From NCBI GenBank assembly GCA_025024175.1, contig QCXZ01000064.1, forward strand, positions 18,538,001 to 18,602,000: a stretch of 64,000 nucleotides of DNA. Reading direction: 5' to 3'. This document shows positions 46,969 to 56,900 of the stretch, in pieces. Every line of letters begins with the position of its first letter. Position 1 is the stretch's first letter. This stretch comes from Rhyzopertha dominica (taxonomy: Eukaryota > Arthropoda > Insecta > Coleoptera > Bostrichidae). The position numbers were made by a program, and so were the translations under genes. The notes under the pieces are model-generated. The model searched no databases. It was given only the letters and a program-made list of their open reading frames with translations, and was not told the origin of the DNA.

Positions 46969-48164
46969 AGCAAAAAAATTTCTTGTCTGTGTGTCTGTGT
47001 CTGTGGTTTTGTTTGTTGACACGATAACTTTCGAAAGACTAAATATATGAACTTGAAATTATAAGTATGGTATCGGGAAGGGGGCAAAATTGGGAGGTAA
47101 CTATCCTTTTTGCAATTTTTTTTTTCGTTTTAGTATGTGATTAGTAGTAAAACTACGAGTATTATTTGCCCTTATAAATTTTCGGTGGAGCAAATTGTTT
47201 AGAAGATATTAGCAAATAAGCGTCACTTAGAGAAAGCAGTTTTTCCTAAATATCTCCGAATATAATTAATATATTCAATATATGAAAATCGGTTTAATAG
47301 AAGGTGATTCGGGAGGGGCTGACTTAACTTAACTTAACTACAGACTTTAAGTGTGCGCTTTTGTAATTTCTGTTTTTGCGAACTAAAATGGTCTGATTAA
47401 AAGGAATCGTAGAGATATAAACCTGAGTGTTTACTGCAAGAATAAGTGTCTTAAATTATTTACTAGAAGAAACTAATTTTGTATTACTGGGGAGAATAAT
47501 GTTCTTTTAATTTTTGAGTGTTCTTTTACTGGTCAGTCTCTTTATGTAGTTTTTTCGTAGTGTGTATATAATTCGTGGATTCATATTTTTAAACAGTTAA
47601 TTTCCGGTTCATTAATAATGTGTTCCATGTGTTTAACCAATGCTATAATTTTGTTTGGTGCTGTTGTATTTCAAGTATTAATTTAAAGTATTCATTCAAA
47701 TTAGACATACTGACATTATTTTTCTATAAATCTGAATATATGAAAAAACCACTGCAAATTGAGTCAATACTTCCACATACAATTGTCAAAATTTTTTTGG
47801 AACAACAAACGGTTCACGTAAATTTATAAATTCATCGTTTTCTTTTGTAACTCGAAAATTTTTAACTTAATAAAAAAATTGCAAGAGTACTTTTTAATCA
47901 TAAATTTGATTTTCTATATAATAGAAATAATTTACAAAAATCGTGTGGACAGGGTCCAAAATTCAATTCATTGGAAATATTTCAAAAATGTCAATTTTTT
48001 AAAAATACTTTTCTGAGAAATTTTATTTTAAATAGGACGCTCTGGGTAGTTATGATTTATATGTATACTAAATTGCAAATTTATATGTTAAATTTTTCGA
48101 AAGTTATCGCGTCCACACACAGACTGACAGACTGCCAGACACACAGAAAAGAAATTTTTTGCTC
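46969..48164. mobile_element. Foldback element D, about 1.2 kb
   Basis: Left tip AGCAAAAAAATTTCTTGTCT followed by GTGTGTCTGTGTCTGTGG, then GACACGATAACTTTCGAAAG. The right tip, inverted, is GAGCAAAAAATTTCTTTTCT, then GTGTGTCTGGCAGTCTGTCAG, then GACGCGATAACTTTCGAAAA. Similarity fades after about 120 bp. A short TTAAC run lies at 47325-47341. There is no transposase. Tips with TCTGTCTG and CGATAACTTTCGAA are widespread in insect repeats; the class was not identified. Confidence 0.7.
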
Positions 48165-50027
48165 AATTTTTTTTCGCGATAGTGTACTTCCCAATAGTTG
48201 GATGTGAAAGTAAAATTAAATCAATTTAAAGCCAAGATGAAGCAGAAGCTTCAAACGCCATTAGTGTTCTCCAGGATTGAAGTCTATAACTTATGGTTTC
48301 CATTTTTCAATTCCACGCTGTATGCCAATTGTAATGTTTTATACTAATATTTTATTTTTGACTATTTTTAGAACAGCCTTTCTTCATTCAAGATATTCTA
48401 CTCCTTTATAAAGGAACATAAAGTCTCCGCAGGTTTAAGTGGCATTATTACTCCCTAGGACATTTTTTTTGTGGTTTTATATGGATAGATTAGTTGTGTA
48501 AAATTGATTGATTGATCACATTTAAAACATTTACTTGCCTACTTCTTCATGTAATTTATTGAATATTATTTGTACTTGTGCTAAATAAACACTTTTCAAG
48601 TTGGGCTGCTTTGGCTTGTTCCTTTACGCCTAATGACATAATGGTTGAATTTCTTGTACAATAAGGGTATAAAGCTGTTTCTAGATTTCAAATTATTTTC
48701 AAATAATTTTGAAAATATTTTATCGCCACTGTGTAGGGTTACCTTCTGATACTTGCCATATAGGAATTTATGCATTCTGAACATAAATAGTGCTATTGTT
48801 GGAGTGATTTGTTTGGATGGCTCGATGGTTACTCTGTTGCATGATATTTCAAAAGTTGTTTAAATTCTCTGAATAAAATGTTAATTAAAATTTATTTTAC
48901 ATTAAGATTATTTACCATAAACTGTACTATATAATTACATTTTCAATAAATAATCCAAGGATGCTGAAAACCGATTTGTATTAGTTTTTGTCAGTTTAGA
49001 ATTTTATTTCCTTCTTTATTAAGCCACAGCTGACACATTTCAGCTGTTAATTTTAATATAGCATATACCTGTAAACCGTAAAATCTTCGAAAGTATATTA
49101 TTAGTGACTTTTATTTGTAAAATAATTATTAACTATTAATTATCCCCTATCACCATAAACAGAAAGAACCTTGGCTACTACGTTCTGCAAGAGCAAAAAA
49201 TGGTTTGTATTCCAAAAGAAATAATCAATGACATCAAAGCTTGTTATTTGTATCTTAAATGGAGGCTAGAAAAATAATACTGATGTGTTCGGGAGTATTT
49301 TTCATAAACGGCGATTTACAAATTATTATAACTTGAGAATTTCCTACCGCACAGTAAATAAGTTACAACCTTTAATAGCAGAGATTGGCGAAGCACATAA
49401 CATTTTTTGCAATAAAGAAAGTTCTTTTTTACAGCTAATACGTTTACAAAAACATAACAGAACATTTATACTATGCATCAATCTAAGATGCTGAATATAT
49501 ACATACAACGGATATAACCAGCTTACATTTGTATATATAATTATCTGCTATTTAGCTATAACTAGTATTTGCCTTGATGAGCTTTAGTACATACATAATT
49601 TTTAATCCTTTTTGTAGCTATTTTTATTTTATAAGATTGTTATGCTGTGATTTAAAACATTTCCATTTTAGTGTTTTTCCCAGTCAGATCGTCTACATTT
49701 TTCTGTGATACAGCTTTTTACATAGTAGAAATTTCTGATACGCTGCAACATAATTTGAACCTCATACGCAATTATTGTATTTTAATATCAGTTTTTGGTT
49801 TCAAAATTTGGAGCTAATAAGCTATTGATTAGTTGCAACTAGAAATTTGGGTATATTTTACTACTCTCGTAATATCGCAATTTACATTTTACAGCCCCCA
49901 AAATGATTGCAAGACTTTCTATTTAGTTACCTGCTTTAAAATGAACTCTTTCAAACCGAAAAAATGGCAGCGCTGTATGACGCACAAACATCGGTAACAT
50001 GGTACGTATATGCCGGACGCCAAAAAC
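48165..50027. other. AT-rich DNA, nothing recognised
   Basis: No gene, array or terminal repeats were seen. Confidence 0.45.
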
Positions 50028-50029
50028 TA

Positions 50030-51687
50030 CACTGAAAGAAAGGATTTGTTCGGTTTACTTTAAATTTAGTATTGTCAACAAATTCTATTTGTAGCTATAG
50101 CCTCAACTAAAAACTTTGTAAAGACAACGAATTATTTTTGTTGCGCAAAATATTTGTTATTAGAAGTAATTTGTTATTAGTAGCAACAAAAACGATATTT
50201 GTTAAAATCACTTATTATTTATTAATCACAATGTATTTGTAGTAGTTACAATAACTAATTATTTTGTTGTACGGGCAAGTCATACGTATTTAAAGCGACT
50301 GATGAACTGTTAGTTCTTCCAACAGACATTATTACTTACATGTACAGATACCTAATATTTATGGAGGCAAATGCACAACATGTTGGTACAATAAGCTATA
50401 TTTATTAATTTTCAATCTGCTTTATTTATAAATGAATACGTACTTACCACTCTTTGTTCACATTTAATTTCTGAACTGCCGCACATATGCTAATTTCATT
50501 ACAAACATGGTACAATATAATAAAACAAGACATCATTCATGAAACATTTATTAACTGAAAGAATGTATTGCTGAAAATATAAAAATAAATATTTATATTA
50601 ACACAAAACTTAAAGTTACGTGTCCATTGGCCGTCGTGGATATCAGTAAATGTAGCGTTGTATGAACATGGACTGGAAACGGATAAAATAAGCAAAATGG
50701 CGCCCAGAAAACAGCACAAAGTAGGAAGCATTAACTTGCTGGGAAGTCGGAAATAATACAAAGTAACAAACGGTACCAACAATCTGGATCTTTTACTAAC
50801 ACGGATGAGTGCAGTCTAGATCCGGATTACTGTAGCTCTACTATAGGGCATACAAGTATTTAAAAACGCTTCAATTTGAAACTGCCCTAAAAACTCATAA
50901 GAAATAACATAAAGAATTAATTGTACTTACATCACCTCTAATTAGATAGGGATTCTGGAAACCCCACGTTTCCAAGACCTCCGCGACTGATGCACCCAGT
51001 TAAAACACACTTCTTGAATATTGATAAATCCTATTCTACTAACATGCAGCATGAAGCTGCACTGCACGCGTCCTTCTTCATGGCAAGATGTGCCGCTTTG
51101 CGCAAATCGTGCTGCCGATGCCGACGGAATTGCCAGTATTCTTCAGCAGTATGTGCCCATTCCCCATACTCGGCAAAATGTCGTCCACGCTAAAACCGTC
51201 ATTGATGGTCGTAGCATACAATCAGATTAACATAATAAACAAAAATTCAATAAAAATAAATTCAACTTAGACCGAGTTCTGCATGAACACACATTATATT
51301 GTTACAACGTTTAATAAACCAAATCTAGAGATATAGTTTTTGTCTTTGAAATTCAAAGTTGCCAAATACGAATTCTTTCTCTTTGGGGACGAATCGCCCA
51401 ACCTGGCAACAACGAATGGCTTTAGTCGCATTTTTAAATGGTTGTGATTGGCTAGATAATGACAACAATTTTTTTTGTGTGTGTAACTCATTTAATTTAT
51501 TGGCTTTATCATATATATTATTTGCGGTAACAAAATTTATCTTGGTACAGGCAACAATATGATTTTAGTAAATCGAAACAACAAGGAAGCAAATGTATGG
51601 TATTTACAACAAATAATTCTTTACTACAACAAATTTGTCCGTAACAAACGAAAATTTGTTGTTGTTGACAATCAACTTTTTTCAGTG
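50030..51687. mobile_element. 1.66-kb element with TA target duplication
   Basis: The ends are CACTGAAAGAAAGG and, inverted, CACTGAAAAAAGTTG, each preceded by TA (50028-50029 and 51688-51689). The subterminal 200 bp on both sides is filled with AACAAAT/ATTTGTTG variants (for example TTGTCAACAAATTC on the left, and TTGTTGTTGACAATC and TACAACAAATAATTC on the right), which look like transposase-binding repeats. The middle (50.99-51.24 kb) is GC-richer and has overlapping frames of 60-69 codons without a recognised motif. The TA duplication suggests Tc1/mariner, but no DDE motif was found, so it is non-autonomous or of another TA-targeting group. Confidence 0.65.
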
Positions 51688-51689
51688 TA

Positions 51690-51881
51690 GGTAATGGTTC
51701 GGACGCAGAAAGATAGCACAATGTATTCCGCCCTGTAAATTGATTAATATTCAATATACATCGCATGTCCTGCCATCTGCCTGTTAGAAATTGAATGACT
51801 GATCTAAGACGCTTGCAGTTTTCGTTTATACTCGTCGGACGCAGAATCTCTAGGTTCATGAAAAGACGCAGAAAGAATAGC

Positions 51882-51914
<33 letters not shown>

Positions 51915-51915
51915 T
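51690..51915 (+). repeat. GGACGCAGAA-type repeat, copy B, with (TA)n tail
   Basis: Three GACGCAGAA motifs (about 51696, 51837 and 51868) end in AATAGCATGATG followed by (TA)n at 51888-51915. This matches, inverted, the edge of the repeat at 44.94 kb. The TA microsatellite is the tail of this repeat in both places. Confidence 0.55.
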
Positions 51916-52199
51916 TTCTAATCTGCCGATGAATTATCAGCTGACTATCTTTTCCACGCAAGTTTCAGCCTTTGTAAATATTAAAATCATTATAAATTTG
52001 AGAGTTATTAAGTGCAGAGAAGAATTTATTTTTATTTCAATGCCGATACCTACCTATATTCTGACATGGTTTTCCAACTACTGAAGGCGTGTAAAAAAAG
52101 TTGCATTATGTGAGTTGTATTTGAATGTAGTGGTGGAACAAAATACCCCGCAGAATCGTCTTTCCCAGGTTTAGGCAAATAAATTTATTTTTGCAGTGA

Positions 52200-52227
52200 T
52201 AATAATAATAATAATAATAATAATAAA
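52200..52227 (-). repeat. (ATT)n tail of the LINE
   Basis: Nine or so ATT repeats at the 3' terminus, directly after AATAAAGGCAATTT on the minus strand. This is the tail type used by CR1/L2-like elements instead of poly(A). Confidence 0.9.
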
Positions 52228-52402
52228 TTGCCTTTATTGAACAGCAAGAAAAACAAAGAAAAATTAAGTTTTTAAAGTAAACAATTACTGTTCTAGGGCG
52301 AAGTTCAGTCTGCCACAACCGTGAAGCAGCAGCAGCCTGCTCTCCCACTTAACCCCAAAGTCTTAAAACTAGATAGTCATACACCTCACGCTCTAATTCA
52401 CA

Positions 52403-52414
52403 CACTCACACACA

Positions 52415-52447
<33 letters not shown>
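52403..52447. repeat. (CA)n microsatellite in the LINE 3' UTR
   Basis: CA repeats with two interruptions, reading (GT)n on the element's sense strand about 130 bases after the ORF2 stop. It sits inside the 3' UTR rather than at its end. Confidence 0.95.
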
Positions 52448-52452
<5 letters not shown>

Positions 52453-52575
52453 CCTATCAGACATATATAGCTTCAATCATGCCCACGTCACACGCTTCCG
52501 CCACCCCATCATAATATATCAAAATCAAGATAACCCAATGATGAAAGTGCATTCCACCACAGACCCGCATCATTA

Positions 52576-55356
52576 TTACTGCAATAAGACCCGTCTTAAA
52601 CTCCGCTTAAATCCGGAACAACTAAGCACTTTGAGACACTCAGGGATGTTATTGTAAGTTTTTGCTACATTATACATAAATGAACGTTTTGCAAATTCAG
52701 TAGAGTGAGCAGGTATAGTAATCAATCCCCTGTGTCTCAAACCGAGATTATGTATGTCCGTCCGGAAAGTTATATCATTATACAAATAACGAGGAACCTG
52801 ACTTTTAATGACCTTGTGAAAGAAACAGGCCGCATGGAAATCCCGCCTGCGACTCATGTCTAGCCACCCCAACTCTCTCAATCTTCCCTTCACACTACAC
52901 CGCCTCCCAACGCCAAAAATCAAACGTATACAAGAATTTTGCAATTTTTGTATACGCTTTTTATCTAAAGAATTCAAACAAGGTGCGTAGATCACGTCGC
53001 AGAAGTCTAGCTTAGATAGTACTAAGCTATTACAAAGAATGCTCTTCGTTCTAACATTTAAAAGATGGCGATTGTGATAAATTTTTTTAAGGCTACAATA
53101 AGCGCTCTGCAAACACTTTGAAATGTGAGTTCTAAAGCGAAATGTAGAGTCAATATAAAGACCGAGGCTTTTAGATACATCAGATACATTCAGCCTAGAA
53201 TCAGAAATTTGTATTTCAAAGTTAGTTAGTTTGTCTTTATTGACTCTTCCACCGAATAACATTACCACAGATTTATTAGGATTTAAACAAAGCGAGTGTC
53301 GATCAGACATATCACGTAATCTCTCCAGATCTTCGTTTATTTTTTTGAGAGCTAGAGCCTGTTCATTCACTTTGAAAGAATAATATATTTGAGAGTCATC
53401 TGCATAGAACTGTGCTTTACAGTACTTCAGGGCGCTAGGAAGAGTCGACGTATAAATTATAAACAAAAGCGGGCCCAAAATCGATCCCTGAGGCACACCC
53501 GACTTTATTTGCCTGAAAGATGATACATGATCAGACACTTTTACAGCCTGATAACGATTAGTGACGTAGCTCATTAGTAGAGACACGGCATTCTCCCCAA
53601 AACCTACATAATGCAGCACACCCTTAAGAACCTCGTGATCAATAGTGTCAAAAGCTCTAGAGTAGTCCAACAATACCAAAGCGGTTATTTTGTTTTGATC
53701 CTGCGCCATAATAACATCACTTGTCAATTTTGAGAGAGCAGTCACACAACTAAATCCAGTTCGGAAACCTGACTGAAAACAAGAAACTATCTGCTGCTCC
53801 TCAACATACCTCCGCACCTGCCCTTCCATTACCCGTTCCAAAATCTTCGATAAAGTTGGTAAAATACTTATAGGCCTCAAATCTTTAAACTGTTTTGGAC
53901 TGTTAATTTTAGGTACTGGCAAGATACATGCCCTCTTCCAGCAGGAGGGAAATGTGGAGCTAACTATGCAGGTATTAACGATGTGTGTGATTACTGGAAG
54001 CAAAAAAGGAACGCACAATTTAATAGTAGATATATTAATTCCATCAAAACCGGTTGCATTGGTCTTAATAGCTTCAATAGCTCTAAGAACATCTATTTCA
54101 TCAATCTTTTTAAAAGAAAACTTGGACAGGAATGGTTTTTTAAGAGAAGTTGTGTACATATTAATTAAATCACGATTGTCATCATCAAATGTAGGCAATG
54201 AATCAAGAAAAAAATTATTTATTTTATCAGCATCTGCCAGATGTGCTGGCAAATCCATACTCTTGCCACCCTTAATATTAAGCTTTTGAAGGTTAGACCA
54301 CACATTCTGTACATTACCTTGATTAAAATAGGCACGCTTCTCCGTCTTTACAGCTGTGTTAATTGTATTCCTAAGTTGCTTATACTCATTCCAATGTTCC
54401 CTACGCCCACTTCTTTTAAATCTTGCCAGACTTTTATCACGCATCACAATCATATCCTTTATAAAATTAGTTAACCACGGAGCATAAGGTTTTGAAATTT
54501 TAGATGTTATAAAAGGAGCATGGATATCTAGCAACGTTTTCAAATTGTCATTTAAAAATGCCACCATCTCATCCACGCTCTCCATATCATATATATTACG
54601 CCATGGTAACGACCTTAGATGTGAATCAAAATCTACGTAAACGAAGTGTTTGAAAGAACGATACCTGACAATATACGGATCTGATTTGGGTTTTTGTACC
54701 CATATTGAGCAACGTATTAACTCATGATCAGTCAAACCATGCAGACCCTCTACTCTCACATCCTTGACAATGCTTTCCCTTGAAGTAATAATTAAGTCTA
54801 TTAGACTAAATGACATATTGTCAGCTATGCGAGTAGGCTGATGAACTATTTGAGTGAGAGAAAATCTATCAAGTAATTCTATTAATTCCGTGGTAGGTCT
54901 GCTGCTAATATCCAAATAATCTATGTTAAAGTCTCCAAAACAAAAGATATCATTATGAGCAGGCAAAATTCTAGAAAATGTGGTTTCCAACAAATTCAAG
55001 AAGTGAGAATAATATCGACGATGAGGATTGTACACTACACCAAATGCATATGACAGTTTACCAATTTGTACCTTAATCCACAGTTGCTCAATATCAAAAA
55101 ACTCTGTTGTATTAATTAGAGAAAATGCAATATTTGCCCTAACATAAAATGCCACACCTCCACCTCTGCCAGATCTATCCGAACGAACGCACACATAACC
55201 AGGAATGCCTATATCATTATCCAAAATCACATCGGTCAACCAAGTCTCAGTAATCGCAAGTATATCAAGTCCGTGTAGCTGAACGCACTCCCCCAACTCT
55301 CGAACTTTATTAGGCAGCGAGCGTACGTTAATATGGGCACAATTTATTCCGCTCAC
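52576..55356 (-). CDS. LINE ORF2: endonuclease and reverse transcriptase
   Basis: Full-length 926-residue ORF2 protein, which nicks target DNA and copies the element's RNA there. The APE-like endonuclease spans about residues 4-225: INVRSL (9-14), ITETWL (35-40), GRGGGVAFY (63-71), VVYNPHRR (107-114), GDFN (141-144), LIDLIITS (185-192) and TDH (209-211). The reverse transcriptase spans about 470-730: DLRPISILP (492-500), QSGFRTG (528-534), LLDYSRAFD (562-570, first catalytic Asp), SGVPQGS (619-625) and FYADD (650-654, catalytic pair). A thumb/C-terminal part follows to the stop; no RNase H or zinc knuckle is evident. No stop or frameshift interrupts it, so it may be active. The start is the first Met before the endonuclease; 727 bp separate it from ORF1. 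Confidence 0.95.
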   Translation of the reverse strand: MSGINCAHINVRSLPNKVRELGECVQLHGLDILAITETWLTDVILDNDIGIPGYVCVRSDRSGRGGGVAFYVRANIAFSLINTTEFFDIEQLWIKVQIGKLSYAFGVVYNPHRRYYSHFLNLLETTFSRILPAHNDIFCFGDFNIDYLDISSRPTTELIELLDRFSLTQIVHQPTRIADNMSFSLIDLIITSRESIVKDVRVEGLHGLTDHELIRCSIWVQKPKSDPYIVRYRSFKHFVYVDFDSHLRSLPWRNIYDMESVDEMVAFLNDNLKTLLDIHAPFITSKISKPYAPWLTNFIKDMIVMRDKSLARFKRSGRREHWNEYKQLRNTINTAVKTEKRAYFNQGNVQNVWSNLQKLNIKGGKSMDLPAHLADADKINNFFLDSLPTFDDDNRDLINMYTTSLKKPFLSKFSFKKIDEIDVLRAIEAIKTNATGFDGINISTIKLCVPFLLPVITHIVNTCIVSSTFPSCWKRACILPVPKINSPKQFKDLRPISILPTLSKILERVMEGQVRRYVEEQQIVSCFQSGFRTGFSCVTALSKLTSDVIMAQDQNKITALVLLDYSRAFDTIDHEVLKGVLHYVGFGENAVSLLMSYVTNRYQAVKVSDHVSSFRQIKSGVPQGSILGPLLFIIYTSTLPSALKYCKAQFYADDSQIYYSFKVNEQALALKKINEDLERLRDMSDRHSLCLNPNKSVVMLFGGRVNKDKLTNFEIQISDSRLNVSDVSKSLGLYIDSTFRFRTHISKCLQSAYCSLKKIYHNRHLLNVRTKSILCNSLVLSKLDFCDVIYAPCLNSLDKKRIQKLQNSCIRLIFGVGRRCSVKGRLRELGWLDMSRRRDFHAACFFHKVIKSQVPRYLYNDITFRTDIHNLGLRHRGLITIPAHSTEFAKRSFMYNVAKTYNNIPECLKVLSCSGFKRSLRRVLLQ

Positions 55357-56083
55357 TCTTCAGTTACTCCTCAGACACACTCTACACGCGCATGGCCCTA
55401 ATAACAGGAAATAATATTTCATGAAAAATACTTAACCTAAGACAATATATAATCGAACTGGAAACAGCAAAAAGCAGGCGGTATATAAATAACAACCCAA
55501 CAATCGAGTATTATCTACAATGCTCATATACACAAAAACAAGCTTTACATATTTGTAAAATATTCCATTTTTTTTTCGCCTCCCCCCTTTTTTACATAGG
55601 TGTTTAGTGGTATAATAGCAAAAGTAACTTCAACACATTATTACCCAGAAAAAAATTATTAATCAGTTTGTTTTACACAAACGCTCAAGGGCATACAATA
55701 AAAGAAATTTCATCACATGACTGTATCATAAGGTAACAAATTATCAGCAATATGAGTTTAACCTAAAACAGCTATAAGAATTTCAGAACAAAATGAACAT
55801 ACACTCATATTAATAATCCAAACCAATATATCATATAAAAAACCAATAAACGTGACCTCATTGTCCAGCAGTCATGTATCAATTGCTAATAACGAAAATT
55901 CAATTAGGAACATATCATATCAAAGAAAAGTGTGACATTATTAAGGCGAAAACATCAGTACTAGTAGTTGCTAGTCATATAACAAGATTGGGTTAGAAAA
56001 TATTGCATCACAATACCCAAGCAACAAGAAATAACACCACCAGTCACCAAAGTCACTAACCTCTATGCCATACATTTTTCCAC

Positions 56084-56766
56084 TTAGTTCTCTTCCCCCC
56101 TCGCGTCATCATCATTTGTACTCATTTCCAGTTCTGCTAGCTCATCAGTGTTTACTATTCGCCTTATTCTGTCTCCAAGATTAATCATAATAGCACCGTC
56201 TCGGGTCCATACTTTCTCTATCCCAAATTTATTTGTTGCTTCCTTCAGCACTTCTAATCTCTCAGAACATAGATCCTCTTTTATAACTATGCCAGTACCT
56301 TTTAACAGCTTCTTATGGGTAAATACCATATTCCTGAATTTATAATTAGCAAATTTAATTACAATTGGCCTTCTCTTATTTCCAGACTTGCCAATACGGT
56401 GAGCTCTTTCTATGGCGTATTCTGGAAGTCGAATCCCAAGTTTTCCTTGTATGACTTCAGTAAGAACCTTGATCTCACAATTCTCTTGCTTAACTTCCTG
56501 AACTCCAAACAACCTCAAGTTGTTTCTTCTTACATATTGTTCCAGTTCAACGCACCGCGTAGTACAATCTTTAATCATTTGCTTGTTTTCAGTTTCAAGG
56601 CGAGAGAAGTCTTTGACCACCTGTTTCACTTTTTCCCAAGCTCACCCATTGCTGTTTTTATAGCTTCGTTGACTACACTTTGCAGAACATCGACAAATTC
56701 TTGGGTTGATAATGCCTTAACAAGTGTTGCTTCGATCTCTTTGATTTGCTGTTTTGTGAAACCCAT
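56084..56766 (-). pseudogene. LINE ORF1 (L1-like RNA-binding protein), one frameshift
   Basis: Encodes the nucleic-acid chaperone that coats the LINE RNA. The upstream frame starts at ATG 56764-56766 (MGFTKQQIKEIEATLVKALS...) and runs 44 codons to a run of five A at 56630-56634. The remaining 181 codons continue in another frame to the stop at 56084. One missing A would account for the break. Features in order: an N-terminal helical stretch, a coiled coil ending ELEQYVRRNNLRLFGV, an RRM-like part with IERAHRIGK and RRPIVIKFANY, and a C-terminal part with KGTGIVIKEDL and VWTRDGAIMI. This is the L1 ORF1p (Transposase_22) layout. The break may be a real mutation or a homopolymer sequencing error, since such errors are frequent in this window. 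Confidence 0.85.
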
Positions 56767-56900
56767 CCTCACTTTATACTACAGCACTGTTTGAGAATTT
56801 AATTTCGTATTCTTCAAGACCAAAACGTAAGTAAAACCAGAGCCGCGCGTGAACGTGTCTGACTTAGTTGAGTGACATCTATCTATAAGCATATTTGTCC

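Larger units (their letters stand above)
52198..56900 (-). mobile_element. Near-intact CR1/L2-like non-LTR retrotransposon
   Basis: On the minus strand the order is: 5' end (not exactly defined, about 56.85-56.9 kb), ORF1 with one frameshift, a 727-bp gap between ORFs, ORF2 intact, a 3' UTR of about 350 bp containing a (GT)n tract, an AATAAA signal (about 52234-52239), and a terminal (ATT)n tail at 52200-52227. A short-repeat 3' tail, an APE-type endonuclease at the ORF2 N-terminus and an L1-like ORF1 are typical of CR1/L2/Crack/Daphne-group elements of arthropods; I cannot place it more finely. No target duplication was identified. It is the least decayed element in the window, so probably a recent insertion. 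Confidence 0.88.

Noticed and set aside
47325..47341. TTAAC pentamer run considered as a telomere-like repeat
   Set aside because: Only about three units, not the insect TTAGG motif, and inside a foldback element.
50537..50782. 81-codon minus-strand frame with a hydrophobic stretch
   Set aside because: Lies within the TA-flanked element. The hydrophobic run could be chance and no family was recognised.
53954..54474. Plus-strand frames of 61-111 codons opposite the LINE ORF2
   Set aside because: Antisense shadows of a well-supported coding region, with no independent motif.
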